Assembly: GCA_013152625.1 (NCBI GenBank)
Contig: JAADFY010000243.1
Span: 1 to 12,095 of the forward strand
Origin: Alphaproteobacteria bacterium
GTDB taxonomy: Bacteria; Pseudomonadota; Alphaproteobacteria; Rhizobiales; Devosiaceae
Length of the DNA stretch: 12,095 nt
Direction: 5' to 3'
The translations under genes were made by a program, and so were the position numbers. Each line of letters begins with the position of its first letter. Within the stretch, counting starts at the first letter, position 1. Shown here piece after piece: positions 1 to 7,395 of this stretch. The notes under the pieces were generated by a model. It did no database searches. It was not told the origin of the DNA and worked only from the letters and a program-made list of their open reading frames with translations.

Positions 1-1062
1 CTGCATGGGAATATTTCCCGCGACATGACCGACTTCAGCACCTGCCTGTATGCCTACCGGAAGAACCCCCATTCCGACGCTCGCGACGCGGCGGTGCAGG
101 CTGCCACCATGTTGGACCGGCTGATGGCCGGCGAGCGGGTGAGCCAGCATCATTTGGGCACGCGTTTTGTCATACCCCCCACCGGGCTTGGCACCGCCGC
201 CAACCCGATGAAAGCGGTTCTGGCCCGGGCCCGGGCCATTGAGGCAGAGGACCGGGACATATTATCCATCAATGTCATGGGCGGTTACGCCTATGCCGAT
301 ATTGCCGATTGCGGGTTCTCGCTCAATTGCTGCACCCGGGGCGACGCGGAGGTGGCAAATGGCTATTTGCGCGAACTGGCGGAGGTGCTGGAAGGCCATC
401 TGGGCGCGGCGTATCCGCAAGAAGCATCGCTGGACACCGTATTGGCGCAAATCGATGCCGGGCCCGAGGTTGCCGGCCCGATCCTTTTGATCGAACCGGC
501 GGACAATATCGGGGGGGGAACACCGGGGGACGGCACCGGCATTCTCGCGCCGCTACTGGCCTCGGGACGGACAAATATAGTTGCCATTATCAACGATCCC
601 CAGGCTGCCGCACAATGTCATGCCGCTGGAAAGGGGGCTGATGTGTCGCTGGAGATCGGGGCAAAGACCGATGCCCATCATGGCCGGCCGGTAGCGATCC
701 GAGCAACGGTCCAACATCTCTCCGACGGCCGGTTCGAATTGGAAAACAGGCGTTCACACCTGGCCTCGATGATGGGCACCCGGATCGAAATGGGCCCCTG
801 CGCCGTGATCAAAAACGGCCAGGCGACAATCCTTTTGACCAGCCGGAAAATCCCGCCCATGGACCTTGGGCAGCTCCATTCCCAGGGGATCGAGCCGGAA
901 ATGGCCCGGTTTGTGATCATCAAGGCCGCCGTTTCCCACAAGGATGCCTACGACCCGATTGCCGGGGCGAGCTATTATGTGGATAGCACCGGGCTGTGCA
1001 CCTCCAACCTTGGGACACTGCCCTATCGGAAACTGACCGGAAAACACCTTGGTGCGCCCTGA
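1..1062 (+). CDS. M81 family metallopeptidase (MlrC-like), 5' truncated
   Basis: C-terminal ~353 residues of a protein of the M81/MlrC (microcystinase C-like) family, zinc-dependent peptidases or amidases thought to cleave small or unusual peptides. The frame is open to base 1 and reads L-H-G-N-I-S-R-D before the first ATG at 25, so that ATG is internal and the gene begins outside the window. In the family the zinc site is D-L-H plus a later P-H-x-D; here the H of L-H-G-N and the H of N-P-H-S-D (codon 70-72) are 22 residues apart, the spacing I recall for MlrC ligands. The Asp lies just off the left edge. Further on (bases ~490-550) comes the family's D-N-x-G-G-G-x-P-G-D-G-T loop that opens the C-terminal domain. 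No membrane segment is seen. The gene is convergent with the dioxygenase gene 45 bp downstream. Peptide substrate unknown; family assignment is firm. Confidence 0.9.
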   Translation: MHGNISRDMTDFSTCLYAYRKNPHSDARDAAVQAATMLDRLMAGERVSQHHLGTRFVIPPTGLGTAANPMKAVLARARAIEAEDRDILSINVMGGYAYADIADCGFSLNCCTRGDAEVANGYLRELAEVLEGHLGAAYPQEASLDTVLAQIDAGPEVAGPILLIEPADNIGGGTPGDGTGILAPLLASGRTNIVAIINDPQAAAQCHAAGKGADVSLEIGAKTDAHHGRPVAIRATVQHLSDGRFELENRRSHLASMMGTRIEMGPCAVIKNGQATILLTSRKIPPMDLGQLHSQGIEPEMARFVIIKAAVSHKDAYDPIAGASYYVDSTGLCTSNLGTLPYRKLTGKHLGAP

Positions 1063-1080
1063 ACGGCGCCGGCTCGCCGT
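1063..1080. terminator. GC-rich hairpin after the metallopeptidase stop, possible terminator
   Basis: A perfect 6-bp inverted repeat (ACGGCG / CGCCGT, 6-nt loop) begins one base after the TGA at 1060-1062, in the 45-bp gap between two convergent genes. No T-run follows on either strand, so it is not a canonical intrinsic terminator. A second weak CCCC-AAT-GGGG hairpin lies at 1097-1107. Confidence 0.25.
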
Positions 1081-1107
1081 CAGAAGCGCAACGGGCCCCC
1101 AATGGGG

Positions 1108-1887
1108 TCAGATCTTATTGGCTTCTTTCAGATCGGCGTCCAGTTTGGCCTGATAGGCGGCGCGGGCGGCCTTGTCGTTTTTGGCGCTTTTGGCGAAATA
1201 GATAAAGCCAAGGGCGCGCCGCGAGCGGGTTTTAGACCGGTTGGCGCCGGCCCAATGAATGGTTTTTGCGTGATGCATGAGCAAGGTGCCCCCACCGCAC
1301 GGAAAGCTGACGGTATCGGCCTTGTCCTCGGGGGTGCCAAAGTCGGTCATGCCTTGGGAAAACCCGAGCACCTTGGAGCGGGCATGGGGGCGGAAACCGG
1401 AACTCTTGTGGGAACCGCGCACATAATGCAGGCAGCCGTTTTCATGGTCGACCTCCTCAAGGGCCAGCCAGCCGGTCACCGCGCTCGAAGGCGTCAGGTG
1501 AAAGAAATAGCCATCCTGATGGGCCGGTGTCGGCTGGCCAATACCGGGGGGTTTGTTGAAATACTCCACGTTCGCCGGCTTGACCGCCTCGCCCAGGACG
1601 GTTTCGGCCAGTTGGCGCACCGGGCCGTTTTCGACCAGATTTCGAAAATAAGCATCGTGGTCGTTCATGTTCATCATCTGTTTGATGCTGTCCGGGTCAT
1701 TGATGTCTTCGTAATACACCTCGGCCCGGCTCATCCGGGGCACGCATTCGCCAATGAAGCGATCGAGTTCAGCGTTGATTTCCTTCATTTTTTCGGCATC
1801 GAACAGGGGTTGGATGGCGATGTAGCCATCGCGGTCGAAATCCTTGCGGGCGGTGCTCGAGGTGCCGGGGGATGCGGTGGAGGTCAT
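1108..1887 (-). CDS. Phytanoyl-CoA dioxygenase (PhyH) family Fe(II)/2-oxoglutarate oxygenase
   Basis: 259 residues, the usual length for the PhyH family, soluble cytoplasmic oxygenases that hydroxylate a substrate using O2, Fe(II) and 2-oxoglutarate. The iron facial triad is visible: H123-Q-D125 in the P-A-H-Q-D-G-Y-F motif, and distal H211 in H-W-A-G-A-N-R-S. A cluster R-S-R-R (221-224) supplies the Arg that binds the 2-oxoglutarate carboxylate. The frame is open 51 codons further upstream to an ATG at 2040, but that stretch has a non-coding look, would run into the AraC gene, and lacks a ribosome site. The ATG at 1887 has AAAAGGA (1894-1900) six bases upstream, so it was chosen. It is divergent from the AraC-family gene, a common arrangement for a regulator and its target. 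Substrate unknown; relatives act on compounds as different as phytanoyl-CoA, ectoine and alkylphosphonates. Confidence 0.92.
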   Translation of the reverse strand: MTSTASPGTSSTARKDFDRDGYIAIQPLFDAEKMKEINAELDRFIGECVPRMSRAEVYYEDINDPDSIKQMMNMNDHDAYFRNLVENGPVRQLAETVLGEAVKPANVEYFNKPPGIGQPTPAHQDGYFFHLTPSSAVTGWLALEEVDHENGCLHYVRGSHKSSGFRPHARSKVLGFSQGMTDFGTPEDKADTVSFPCGGGTLLMHHAKTIHWAGANRSKTRSRRALGFIYFAKSAKNDKAARAAYQAKLDADLKEANKI

Positions 1888-1968
1888 TTTTGGTCCTTTT
1901 AAGGGCTGCGGTGCGAAACCCAAGTCAAACCCGGCGGGCGGTATTTGTCTTGTACGCAGATCGACGAA

Positions 1969-1998
1969 CTTATAGGAATATCGATATTTGCAAGTGAA
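1969..1998 (-). promoter_or_regulatory. Candidate sigma70 promoter for the PhyH-family gene
   Basis: Read on the minus strand, TTCACT (1998-1993, 4/6 to TTGACA) and TATAAG (1974-1969, 5/6 to TATAAT) are 18 bp apart, giving a start near 1962 and a leader of about 75 nt before the ATG at 1887. Found by eye; no expression evidence. Confidence 0.35.
1977..1988. promoter_or_regulatory. 12-bp perfect palindrome, possible operator
   Basis: AATATCGATATT is a perfect 12-bp palindrome between the putative -35 and -10 of the PhyH-gene promoter, and 28 bp upstream of the AraC start. The position suits a repressor site, or one half of an activator site. AraC proteins usually bind direct repeats, so the bound protein is unknown. 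Confidence 0.3.
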
Positions 1999-2015
1999 AA
2001 TCACAGGCATTTTGT

Positions 2016-2822
2016 ATGAATAAAGAAATAGATTCGGCAAGACTTGACCTTAAGACCCATCAGTTCGGTCGCGTCGACAAAAGAATGCGGATCGGACCGG
2101 TGCAATGGCCGTACCATGATTTGCTGTGGATACATGAAGGCAGTGTTGAGGTGCATTTTGCCGCTTTGGATGATGGGATCGAGCTTGTGGCGCCAGCCGG
2201 GGTGCTGATCCTGCCCGGCACCCGGTTTGCCGGGCATGCACGGGGGACGTTCGCGACGGCCTCGGTGTGCCATTTTGCCTATGGGGGGGCATACGATCCG
2301 GCATTTTTCGGGCCGGGCTATCAGGTGGTGGGGGAACGCGAACGCCTCCATGTGCAAAACATGGTCCGGCTGGCCATGCACCTTGCCCGGGGCAGCCATG
2401 GGGGAAATACCGGCCGTCGGCAGCGCCTGTTGGCCGCCATTCTCGATGGGTTTGATTTCCCCGATCGCCATAAAACCGCCGCGGCGCCGGACCGGGATGA
2501 CCGGCTGACCGCAGCGTGGGAGCTGGCGGGTGAAAAATTGGCGGACATGCGCACGCTGTGCGACGTGGCGGCACTGATCGGCATAAATGAAAGCGGGTTT
2601 CGCGCCCTGCACCGCACGGCATTCAAAACCCCGGCGGGCGAATTTTTGCGCGATCTTCGCTTGAGCCGGGCTGAGGAACTGCTGGCAACCACGGGGTTTA
2701 CCCAAAGCCAGATTGCCGCGCAGATCGGCTACCGTCACGGGGCGACATTTTCGGCAGCGTTCAAGAAATCCCGCGCCATGTCACCGGGGGCATACCGCCG
2801 CTGGTCCAAACCATTTGCCTGA
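2016..2822 (+). CDS. AraC family transcriptional regulator
   Basis: 268 residues with the standard AraC layout. An N-terminal cupin-like sensor (about 30-95, with the H-E-G-S-V-E-V-H-F strand and the V-L-I-L-P-G run typical of AraC arms) is followed by a linker and a C-terminal double helix-turn-helix (about 160-264). The second helix-turn-helix reads T-Q-S-Q-I-A-A-Q-I-G-Y then F-S-A-A-F-K-K and M-S-P-G-A-Y-R-R, the AraC signature. The ATG at 2016 has only a poor ribosome site; the next in-frame Met (residue 24) would cut into the sensor, so 2016 is kept. It is the first gene of a + strand unit with the sialidase-like gene 17 bp downstream and the MFS gene after it, and it is divergent from the dioxygenase gene. 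It probably controls one or both units in response to a small ligand; this is inference from position. Confidence 0.92.
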   Translation: MNKEIDSARLDLKTHQFGRVDKRMRIGPVQWPYHDLLWIHEGSVEVHFAALDDGIELVAPAGVLILPGTRFAGHARGTFATASVCHFAYGGAYDPAFFGPGYQVVGERERLHVQNMVRLAMHLARGSHGGNTGRRQRLLAAILDGFDFPDRHKTAAAPDRDDRLTAAWELAGEKLADMRTLCDVAALIGINESGFRALHRTAFKTPAGEFLRDLRLSRAEELLATTGFTQSQIAAQIGYRHGATFSAAFKKSRAMSPGAYRRWSKPFA

Positions 2823-2839
2823 GAGGAAACACAAAAATT

Positions 2840-3922
2840 ATGAAGCTCATCCATGAAGTAACGATCTATGAAAATCCTGACCCGCTGCTGGTCAGCCGGC
2901 AGGCATGTTTTGCCGGCATCGTTTGCCTGCCCGACGGTGATCTGCTGGCCATGTTTTCCATGGGTCAGGCGTTTGATTCAGCCGACCGGCGGATGTGGGT
3001 AAGCAAAAGCAGCGATGGGGGGCAAAGCTGGGAGGCGCCGCACCGGATGCACGACCATGTCTATGCCCCTCTTGAGCAATCGGAGAGTTTCAAGCCCTTG
3101 GCGCTGGCGGACGGGACATTGCTGGCCACGGGCTATGTTTTCGTGCGGCCCGATGCGCTCACCCCCATTGTTGACCCCGAAACGTTTGAACTGCTGGAGC
3201 TGAAAAACATGGTCGCCCGGTCGCTCGATAACGGGGCAAGCTGGGAAGTGCCCCGGCACATGGATATTGGCGGCGCGCCCCTGGAAATGTCAGGCCCGTG
3301 CATTCAGCTGGCGTCGGGGCGAATTCTTGGCGCCGCGGCTCCGTTTCACCTCGGGCCGGGGGGGCATTCGGGCTGGATCGTTTATAGTGATGATGGAGGT
3401 GCGAGCTGGGGCAAGCTGTCGGAGTTCTTCAATTCACCGGGCGGGCAGATTGCCCCGTGGGAATGCCGGTTGTGCGAAATGGCACCGGGGCAGGTGGCGG
3501 TTTTGTTCTGGGCCTATGACGCCAAAAACAAACGCAATCTGACCAACCACATCGTCTTTTCCCGCGATGGCGGCGAAACCTTCGGCGCGGCGGTGGACAC
3601 AAAGGTGCACGGCCAGGCGTCGAATCTGATGTGGCTGGGGGGCGAGACGATCCTGACCATTCATGCCCACCGTGAAAGCCCGGTGGGCCTGTGGGTGCGG
3701 GAGGTAGACACCACCGGCGCCCGGTTTCGGGTTGTGCAAGAGATCAATCTGTTCGAAAACGAGGCCATGGGCAGTCAAACCGAAGACATTCGCGCCCAGT
3801 TTGCCAGTCTGAAGTTCGGGCAGCCGTCCCTGCTGGGGTTGCCGGATAAGAGAATACTTGGTGCGTGCTGGGCGGTGGAAAACTGCCAGTATGTGATCAA
3901 GGGATATCTTCTCGAACTCTGA
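2840..3922 (+). CDS. Sialidase-like BNR/Asp-box beta-propeller protein (paralogue 1)
   Basis: 360 residues with four Asp-box motifs (S-x-D-x-G-x-x-W/F): about 57-64, 128-135, 183-190 and 241-248, the last as S-R-D-G-G-E-T-F. This spacing fits a six-bladed sialidase fold. The protein starts directly with propeller sequence, with no signal peptide, lipobox or membrane segment, so it should be cytoplasmic. Exo-sialidase activity is not established: I can point to one early Arg (R20, in V-S-R-Q) but not a convincing full Arg triad and Tyr/Glu pair. Start at 2840 follows an AGAGGA ribosome site just after the AraC stop. The next gene is an MFS transporter, suggesting action on what it imports. It is homologous to the protein at 6229-7356: both share W-(E/D)-x-R and W-x-Y-D-x-K before the fourth Asp box. 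Confidence 0.85.
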   Translation: MKLIHEVTIYENPDPLLVSRQACFAGIVCLPDGDLLAMFSMGQAFDSADRRMWVSKSSDGGQSWEAPHRMHDHVYAPLEQSESFKPLALADGTLLATGYVFVRPDALTPIVDPETFELLELKNMVARSLDNGASWEVPRHMDIGGAPLEMSGPCIQLASGRILGAAAPFHLGPGGHSGWIVYSDDGGASWGKLSEFFNSPGGQIAPWECRLCEMAPGQVAVLFWAYDAKNKRNLTNHIVFSRDGGETFGAAVDTKVHGQASNLMWLGGETILTIHAHRESPVGLWVREVDTTGARFRVVQEINLFENEAMGSQTEDIRAQFASLKFGQPSLLGLPDKRILGACWAVENCQYVIKGYLLEL

Positions 3923-3945
3923 AAGAGCGCCCGGGAGTGGCAAAA

Positions 3946-6228
3946 ATGGCCGAACCAGATTTGAACGGTCCGGGCACCACGGATTACGACAGGATCCGCC
4001 GCCTGCCGTTTCTTTACGGGTTTTCCATGCTCACCGGCGCCGCCATTCTGACCGCGGTCGGGGCGCCGTTCACCCTGTTTTTAACCGAATTGGGCTTCGG
4101 GTCGGACCGGATCGGTATTTTAGGCGGCATGATGCCGTTTTTTCAGGTATTCGGTATCGCCTTCTTACCGCTGATCATGCGCTTTGGCAGCAAACGGGTG
4201 GCAACCGTGGCCTTTACGGCCCGCTATTTATTCTTGATGCTTTTCCTGGCTGTGCCGTTTTTTCTGCCCGACCTGAACACGGTATTCTGGATACTGTTTG
4301 CGGCCATGGCGGCGTTCTCGATGGCCCGCACCATCGCCGAGGCGGCCTTCGTGCCCTGGTCGCAGGAAATCATTCCCCGGTCCATTCGCGGCAGTATCAG
4401 CGGCAAGCTGGCGCTGTTTTATCTGCCGGTGGGGTTGCTGGTTTCCTATGGGGTCAAACTGTGGCTCGACGCCCAGATGGGGATCGACCGGTTCTATGGC
4501 GTGTTTGTATTCGCCATTGTGGTTGGCATTTTTGGCGCGCTCAGCCTGCTGGGACTGGCCGGCGGGCGCCCCGGCGCAAAACACACGAGGGGCATGGCGG
4601 CGTTCCGGTCGCTGGCGGCGCCGCTGCGGGACAAAAATTTCGCCCTGTTTCTGGTTTCCTCGGGCACACAATATCTGGTGTTTCTGGTGGTGGACCTGTT
4701 TTTGATCCTTTATTTCAGGGAGAAATTTTTTGTCCCCGCCGGTCAGCTTGTGGTCATGGGCTCACTAATTCTGATCGGGGGGGCCATGGGCTCGTTTGCC
4801 GGCGGATGGCTGGTGGACCGCCACGGCTCACGGGGGGTGCGTATCACCACCCAGATCGCCCAGGTGATCGCGCTTGTGGGGGTGGGGCTGCTTCCCGCCG
4901 GGGGGGGCGTGACCATCGAGTTCCTGGGGGCCATTTTTGTGGTTTTTGGGGCTCTGTTCGGAGCCTCGATTACCGCCGCGAACGTTTATCTGCTCAATTA
5001 TGTGCCGAGCGAGGTGAAAGAAAGCTATCTCGCCCTGGCCTACTCCGTGGACGGGATCATCGGCGGCAGCGCCACGTTTGGCGCTGGTTTTTTAATCTAT
5101 TGGTTGCAAACGAACCCGACGACCATGCTCGGGGTGCCCCTGGGCGGCTATGAAACCTTGTTCATGCTGTGCGCGGTGGTGATCGGGATTTCCCTGATTA
5201 CCTATGGCCTGCTGCGCGAGGAAGGGGCCACCGGGGTGAAGGAATTTGTGCGCCAGTTCTATGCCGGCAACCCGGTTGGCATCTTGTGGGGCGTGCACCG
5301 CTATGGCCATCAGACATCGGAAGAGCGCCGGCTGGACCTGACCCACAAGTTTGGCGGCGCCCGCAGCATGCTGGCCAGCGAAGAGCTTTTCGATGCACTG
5401 CACGACCCCAGTTTTGACGTGCGTTACGAAGCAATTGCCGCCCTGGGTCATTTGCCCAGAAGCGAGCGGGTCGTTACCGCGCTGGAGAATATGCTGGTCT
5501 ATGACGGGCTGGTGGAATTACAGCATGGGGCGCTGACCTCCCTGGGGCGGATCGGCGCGAAGGATAGTGGGCCAAAAATCGCCCGGTTTATGGGTTCAAA
5601 AAATGTGCTGCTGCGGGCCCGGGCCATACGCACCATTGGCGACATTGGCGCCACCGGGTATCTGCCGCAAATCCGGCAGGTGCTGGCAAACGACGCCGAT
5701 GTGGATTGCCGACTGGCAGCGGTTTCCGCCCTTGGCAAAATGAAGGACCGGGAAAGTTTTGCCCCGTTGCTGGGCTTTTACCGCACCTTTAATAATTCCA
5801 GCGAAAAAATCTCCGACGAGCCGCGCTCCAAGGTGATTTTGCTTGCATTGGCCAAGATTTTGAACCGGGAGGGCGCGTTTGCCCAGGAATGGCGGCGTGA
5901 GGAAAAATATCCCGGCCGGCGGTTGCCCGGACTGATAAAACATCTCGCTGCTATCAATGCAGAAAAGAACCGCCGCGTCAAAAAGCAGGATAAAAAGCAG
6001 GAAAAACAAGCGCCGGCAACCGAAAACGAACCCGGTCGGGCCGCGGCTGAAAGCGTACTGAAAACGTTGCAGGGGCTACGGTCGGGTATTGTCCAAAGCG
6101 GCCACAAGGACCGGGAACTGGTTTTGCAGCTTTTGGATGGCACCGGGGAAATGGGCACGCCCCATCGGGCCTTTCTGGTGCTTTTGGCCGTGGTCATGGG
6201 GCCGGTGCTGCGAGAAAAGTCGCGTTGA
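3946..6228 (+). CDS. MFS transporter with C-terminal cytosolic HEAT-repeat domain
   Basis: 760 residues. Residues ~20-423 are a major-facilitator permease with about 12 hydrophobic segments, a charged mid-loop (~208-230), and D-R-H-G-S-R-G (291-297), a version of the MFS loop motif between two helices of the second half. After L-L-R-E-E-G at ~422 the chain turns soluble. Residues ~478-615 hold alpha-helical HEAT-type repeats (D-P-S-F-D-V-R-Y-E-A-I-A-A-L-G and two or three more, with the D-V-x-x-R-x-x-A-x-x-A-L-G pattern). A very basic Lys/Gln-rich linker (~672-690) and a short helical tail follow. Most MFS proteins are 400-450 residues, so the extra ~330 residues are unusual. The ATG at 3865 lies inside the preceding gene; 3946 has GGGAG before it and gives a normal N-terminus. 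Likely importer for the local pathway; the HEAT part may bind a partner or regulate transport. Substrate unknown. Confidence 0.9.
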   Translation: MAEPDLNGPGTTDYDRIRRLPFLYGFSMLTGAAILTAVGAPFTLFLTELGFGSDRIGILGGMMPFFQVFGIAFLPLIMRFGSKRVATVAFTARYLFLMLFLAVPFFLPDLNTVFWILFAAMAAFSMARTIAEAAFVPWSQEIIPRSIRGSISGKLALFYLPVGLLVSYGVKLWLDAQMGIDRFYGVFVFAIVVGIFGALSLLGLAGGRPGAKHTRGMAAFRSLAAPLRDKNFALFLVSSGTQYLVFLVVDLFLILYFREKFFVPAGQLVVMGSLILIGGAMGSFAGGWLVDRHGSRGVRITTQIAQVIALVGVGLLPAGGGVTIEFLGAIFVVFGALFGASITAANVYLLNYVPSEVKESYLALAYSVDGIIGGSATFGAGFLIYWLQTNPTTMLGVPLGGYETLFMLCAVVIGISLITYGLLREEGATGVKEFVRQFYAGNPVGILWGVHRYGHQTSEERRLDLTHKFGGARSMLASEELFDALHDPSFDVRYEAIAALGHLPRSERVVTALENMLVYDGLVELQHGALTSLGRIGAKDSGPKIARFMGSKNVLLRARAIRTIGDIGATGYLPQIRQVLANDADVDCRLAAVSALGKMKDRESFAPLLGFYRTFNNSSEKISDEPRSKVILLALAKILNREGAFAQEWRREEKYPGRRLPGLIKHLAAINAEKNRRVKKQDKKQEKQAPATENEPGRAAAESVLKTLQGLRSGIVQSGHKDRELVLQLLDGTGEMGTPHRAFLVLLAVVMGPVLREKSR

Positions 6229-7356
6229 TCAAAGTTTGAGCCGGGCCCAGCGCGCGCTCATGGTACCAGTATCGCCGGAATCGTTGGCATAGTACGTCAC
6301 CAGTATTTCGCCATTGCCAAGAACCGTGGCAAACGGCAGGCCAAAGCCCCACAATTCCATGCCCGCCAGCAGATCGCCCATATCCCGGGCGTCGGTTTCG
6401 GGTGGATGCGGGTGCTGGTAAATGATGACTTCGCTTGCCGGATCGAACGGGGCATCGATGGCCGAGGCAAGGCGGGCGCGAATGCACCGGTCGCCAAAAC
6501 GGTCCACCCAGGCTAAAACCACGCGACCATCGGCCAGCATGGCGGGCGGGCCGGCCTGATCGGCAAAACCGAGATCTGCAGCCGGTGTCCATGTCCGGCC
6601 ATTATCCGCCGAGATCCGCCGGTGGATATTGAGGTATTTTTCGGTCTTTGTGTCATAGGTCCAGGCAAAACTTGCGATGCGCCCGTCGGGACCGACCCCG
6701 CAGCGCAGGTCCCAGTTGAAAATGCGGGCGGCCGGGTCTTCGGCAACGCTGACCGGTTCCGACCAGGTCTGGCCAAGATCGTCTGAACGCAAAAAAACCG
6801 CCTTTTGCTTCCATTTCGAAGCATCATCATAAGGCTTGTTGGTCTCGATGCTCATGGCCAACGACCCGTCAGCCAGCCTCAGGATCGGGTTGGTCAGGCT
6901 GGGCGGGCCGATTTCGTCCGGCATGTCCACCGAGCGCCACCCCGTCCATGTGCGGCCCTGATCATGGGAGGTGGCGAGCAGGATGGCCATGGGCAGGCAC
7001 CCTTCGGTTTTCGCATTGAACAAGGGCTTGCCGGGGTGGGCGGTGCGATCCACCCACATGGCCGCGGCCAGCAAATGATCGGGGGCTAACTCGGTGAGAT
7101 AACACAGTTTTAGCGTGCCAGACCGGCCATGAACGTTCACATTGCGAAACGGGGTGGCCGGAGCCCCCCAGGTGGCGCCGTGATCGTCTGAGCGGTAAAA
7201 TTCGATCAGCTCATGGTCGCTGTCCTTGTCATTGCCGGCCCGTGCCGTGGCCATAAGCGTGCCGTCCGACAGGGGGGTAAGGGTCGAAAATGTCAGGCAG
7301 GCCCGATTGGTGTGCGGCTCGGCGCGGCTGATAAAGCCGGTTTCAACGATGTGCAT
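6229..7356 (-). CDS. Sialidase-like BNR/Asp-box beta-propeller protein (paralogue 2)
   Basis: 375 residues with four Asp boxes at about 56-63 (S-D-D-H-G-A-T-W), 130-137 (S-H-D-Q-G-R-T-W), 191-198 (S-D-D-L-G-Q-T-W) and 249-256 (S-A-D-N-G-R-T-W), hence a sialidase-type propeller. There is no signal peptide, so a cytoplasmic location is expected. It aligns along its length with the 360-residue protein at 2840-3922, notably around W-D-L-R, F-A-W-T-Y-D-T-K and the C-terminal G-x-P-x-x-x-x-x-x-x-x-I-L block. The pair look like old paralogues with different substrates or steps. Its ATG has AAGGG a few bases upstream. It is the last gene of the minus operon, 39 bp after the small cysteine-motif gene. 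Its TGA abuts the TGA of the convergent MFS gene. True sialidase activity is possible but unproven; no NanA, NanE or NanK is present here. Confidence 0.85.
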   Translation of the reverse strand: MHIVETGFISRAEPHTNRACLTFSTLTPLSDGTLMATARAGNDKDSDHELIEFYRSDDHGATWGAPATPFRNVNVHGRSGTLKLCYLTELAPDHLLAAAMWVDRTAHPGKPLFNAKTEGCLPMAILLATSHDQGRTWTGWRSVDMPDEIGPPSLTNPILRLADGSLAMSIETNKPYDDASKWKQKAVFLRSDDLGQTWSEPVSVAEDPAARIFNWDLRCGVGPDGRIASFAWTYDTKTEKYLNIHRRISADNGRTWTPAADLGFADQAGPPAMLADGRVVLAWVDRFGDRCIRARLASAIDAPFDPASEVIIYQHPHPPETDARDMGDLLAGMELWGFGLPFATVLGNGEILVTYYANDSGDTGTMSARWARLKL

Positions 7357-7376
7357 GGGAATTGCCCTTGTTGTGA

Positions 7377-7388
7377 CGCCACGTGGCG
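7377..7388. repeat. 12-bp perfect palindrome in the operon's only internal gap
   Basis: CGCCACGTGGCG is a perfect 12-bp palindrome with a CACGTG core. It lies in the 39-bp gap between the stop of the 162-residue gene and the start of the second sialidase-like gene, the only non-overlapping junction in the minus operon. It could be a protein site or a small RNA hairpin affecting translation or stability of the last cistron. No function can be assigned. Confidence 0.3.
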
Positions 7389-7395
7389 AACGGTG

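Noticed and set aside
1102..1902. Long open frame on the + strand (about 266 codons)
   Set aside because: It lies antisense to the PhyH-family gene, whose protein has clear catalytic motifs and a good ribosome site. The + frame shows no recognisable family.
1888..2040. 51-codon N-terminal extension of the PhyH-family protein
   Set aside because: It would overlap the divergent AraC start and contain its own promoter region; the ribosome site AAAAGGA supports the ATG at 1887.
2001..2738. Long open frame on the - strand (about 245 codons) over the AraC gene
   Set aside because: Antisense shadow: the + strand product has the AraC DNA-binding signature, and the - frame product has no recognisable motif.
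3865..3945. Upstream ATG for the MFS gene (27 extra residues)
   Set aside because: It lies inside the sialidase-like gene and has no ribosome site; the ATG at 3946 follows GGGAG and gives a normal cytosolic N-terminus.
2840..7356. A classical sialic acid (nan) catabolic cluster
   Set aside because: The sialidase-like proteins lack signal peptides, and no aldolase NanA, epimerase NanE, kinase NanK or sialic-acid-specific transporter signature is seen in the window.
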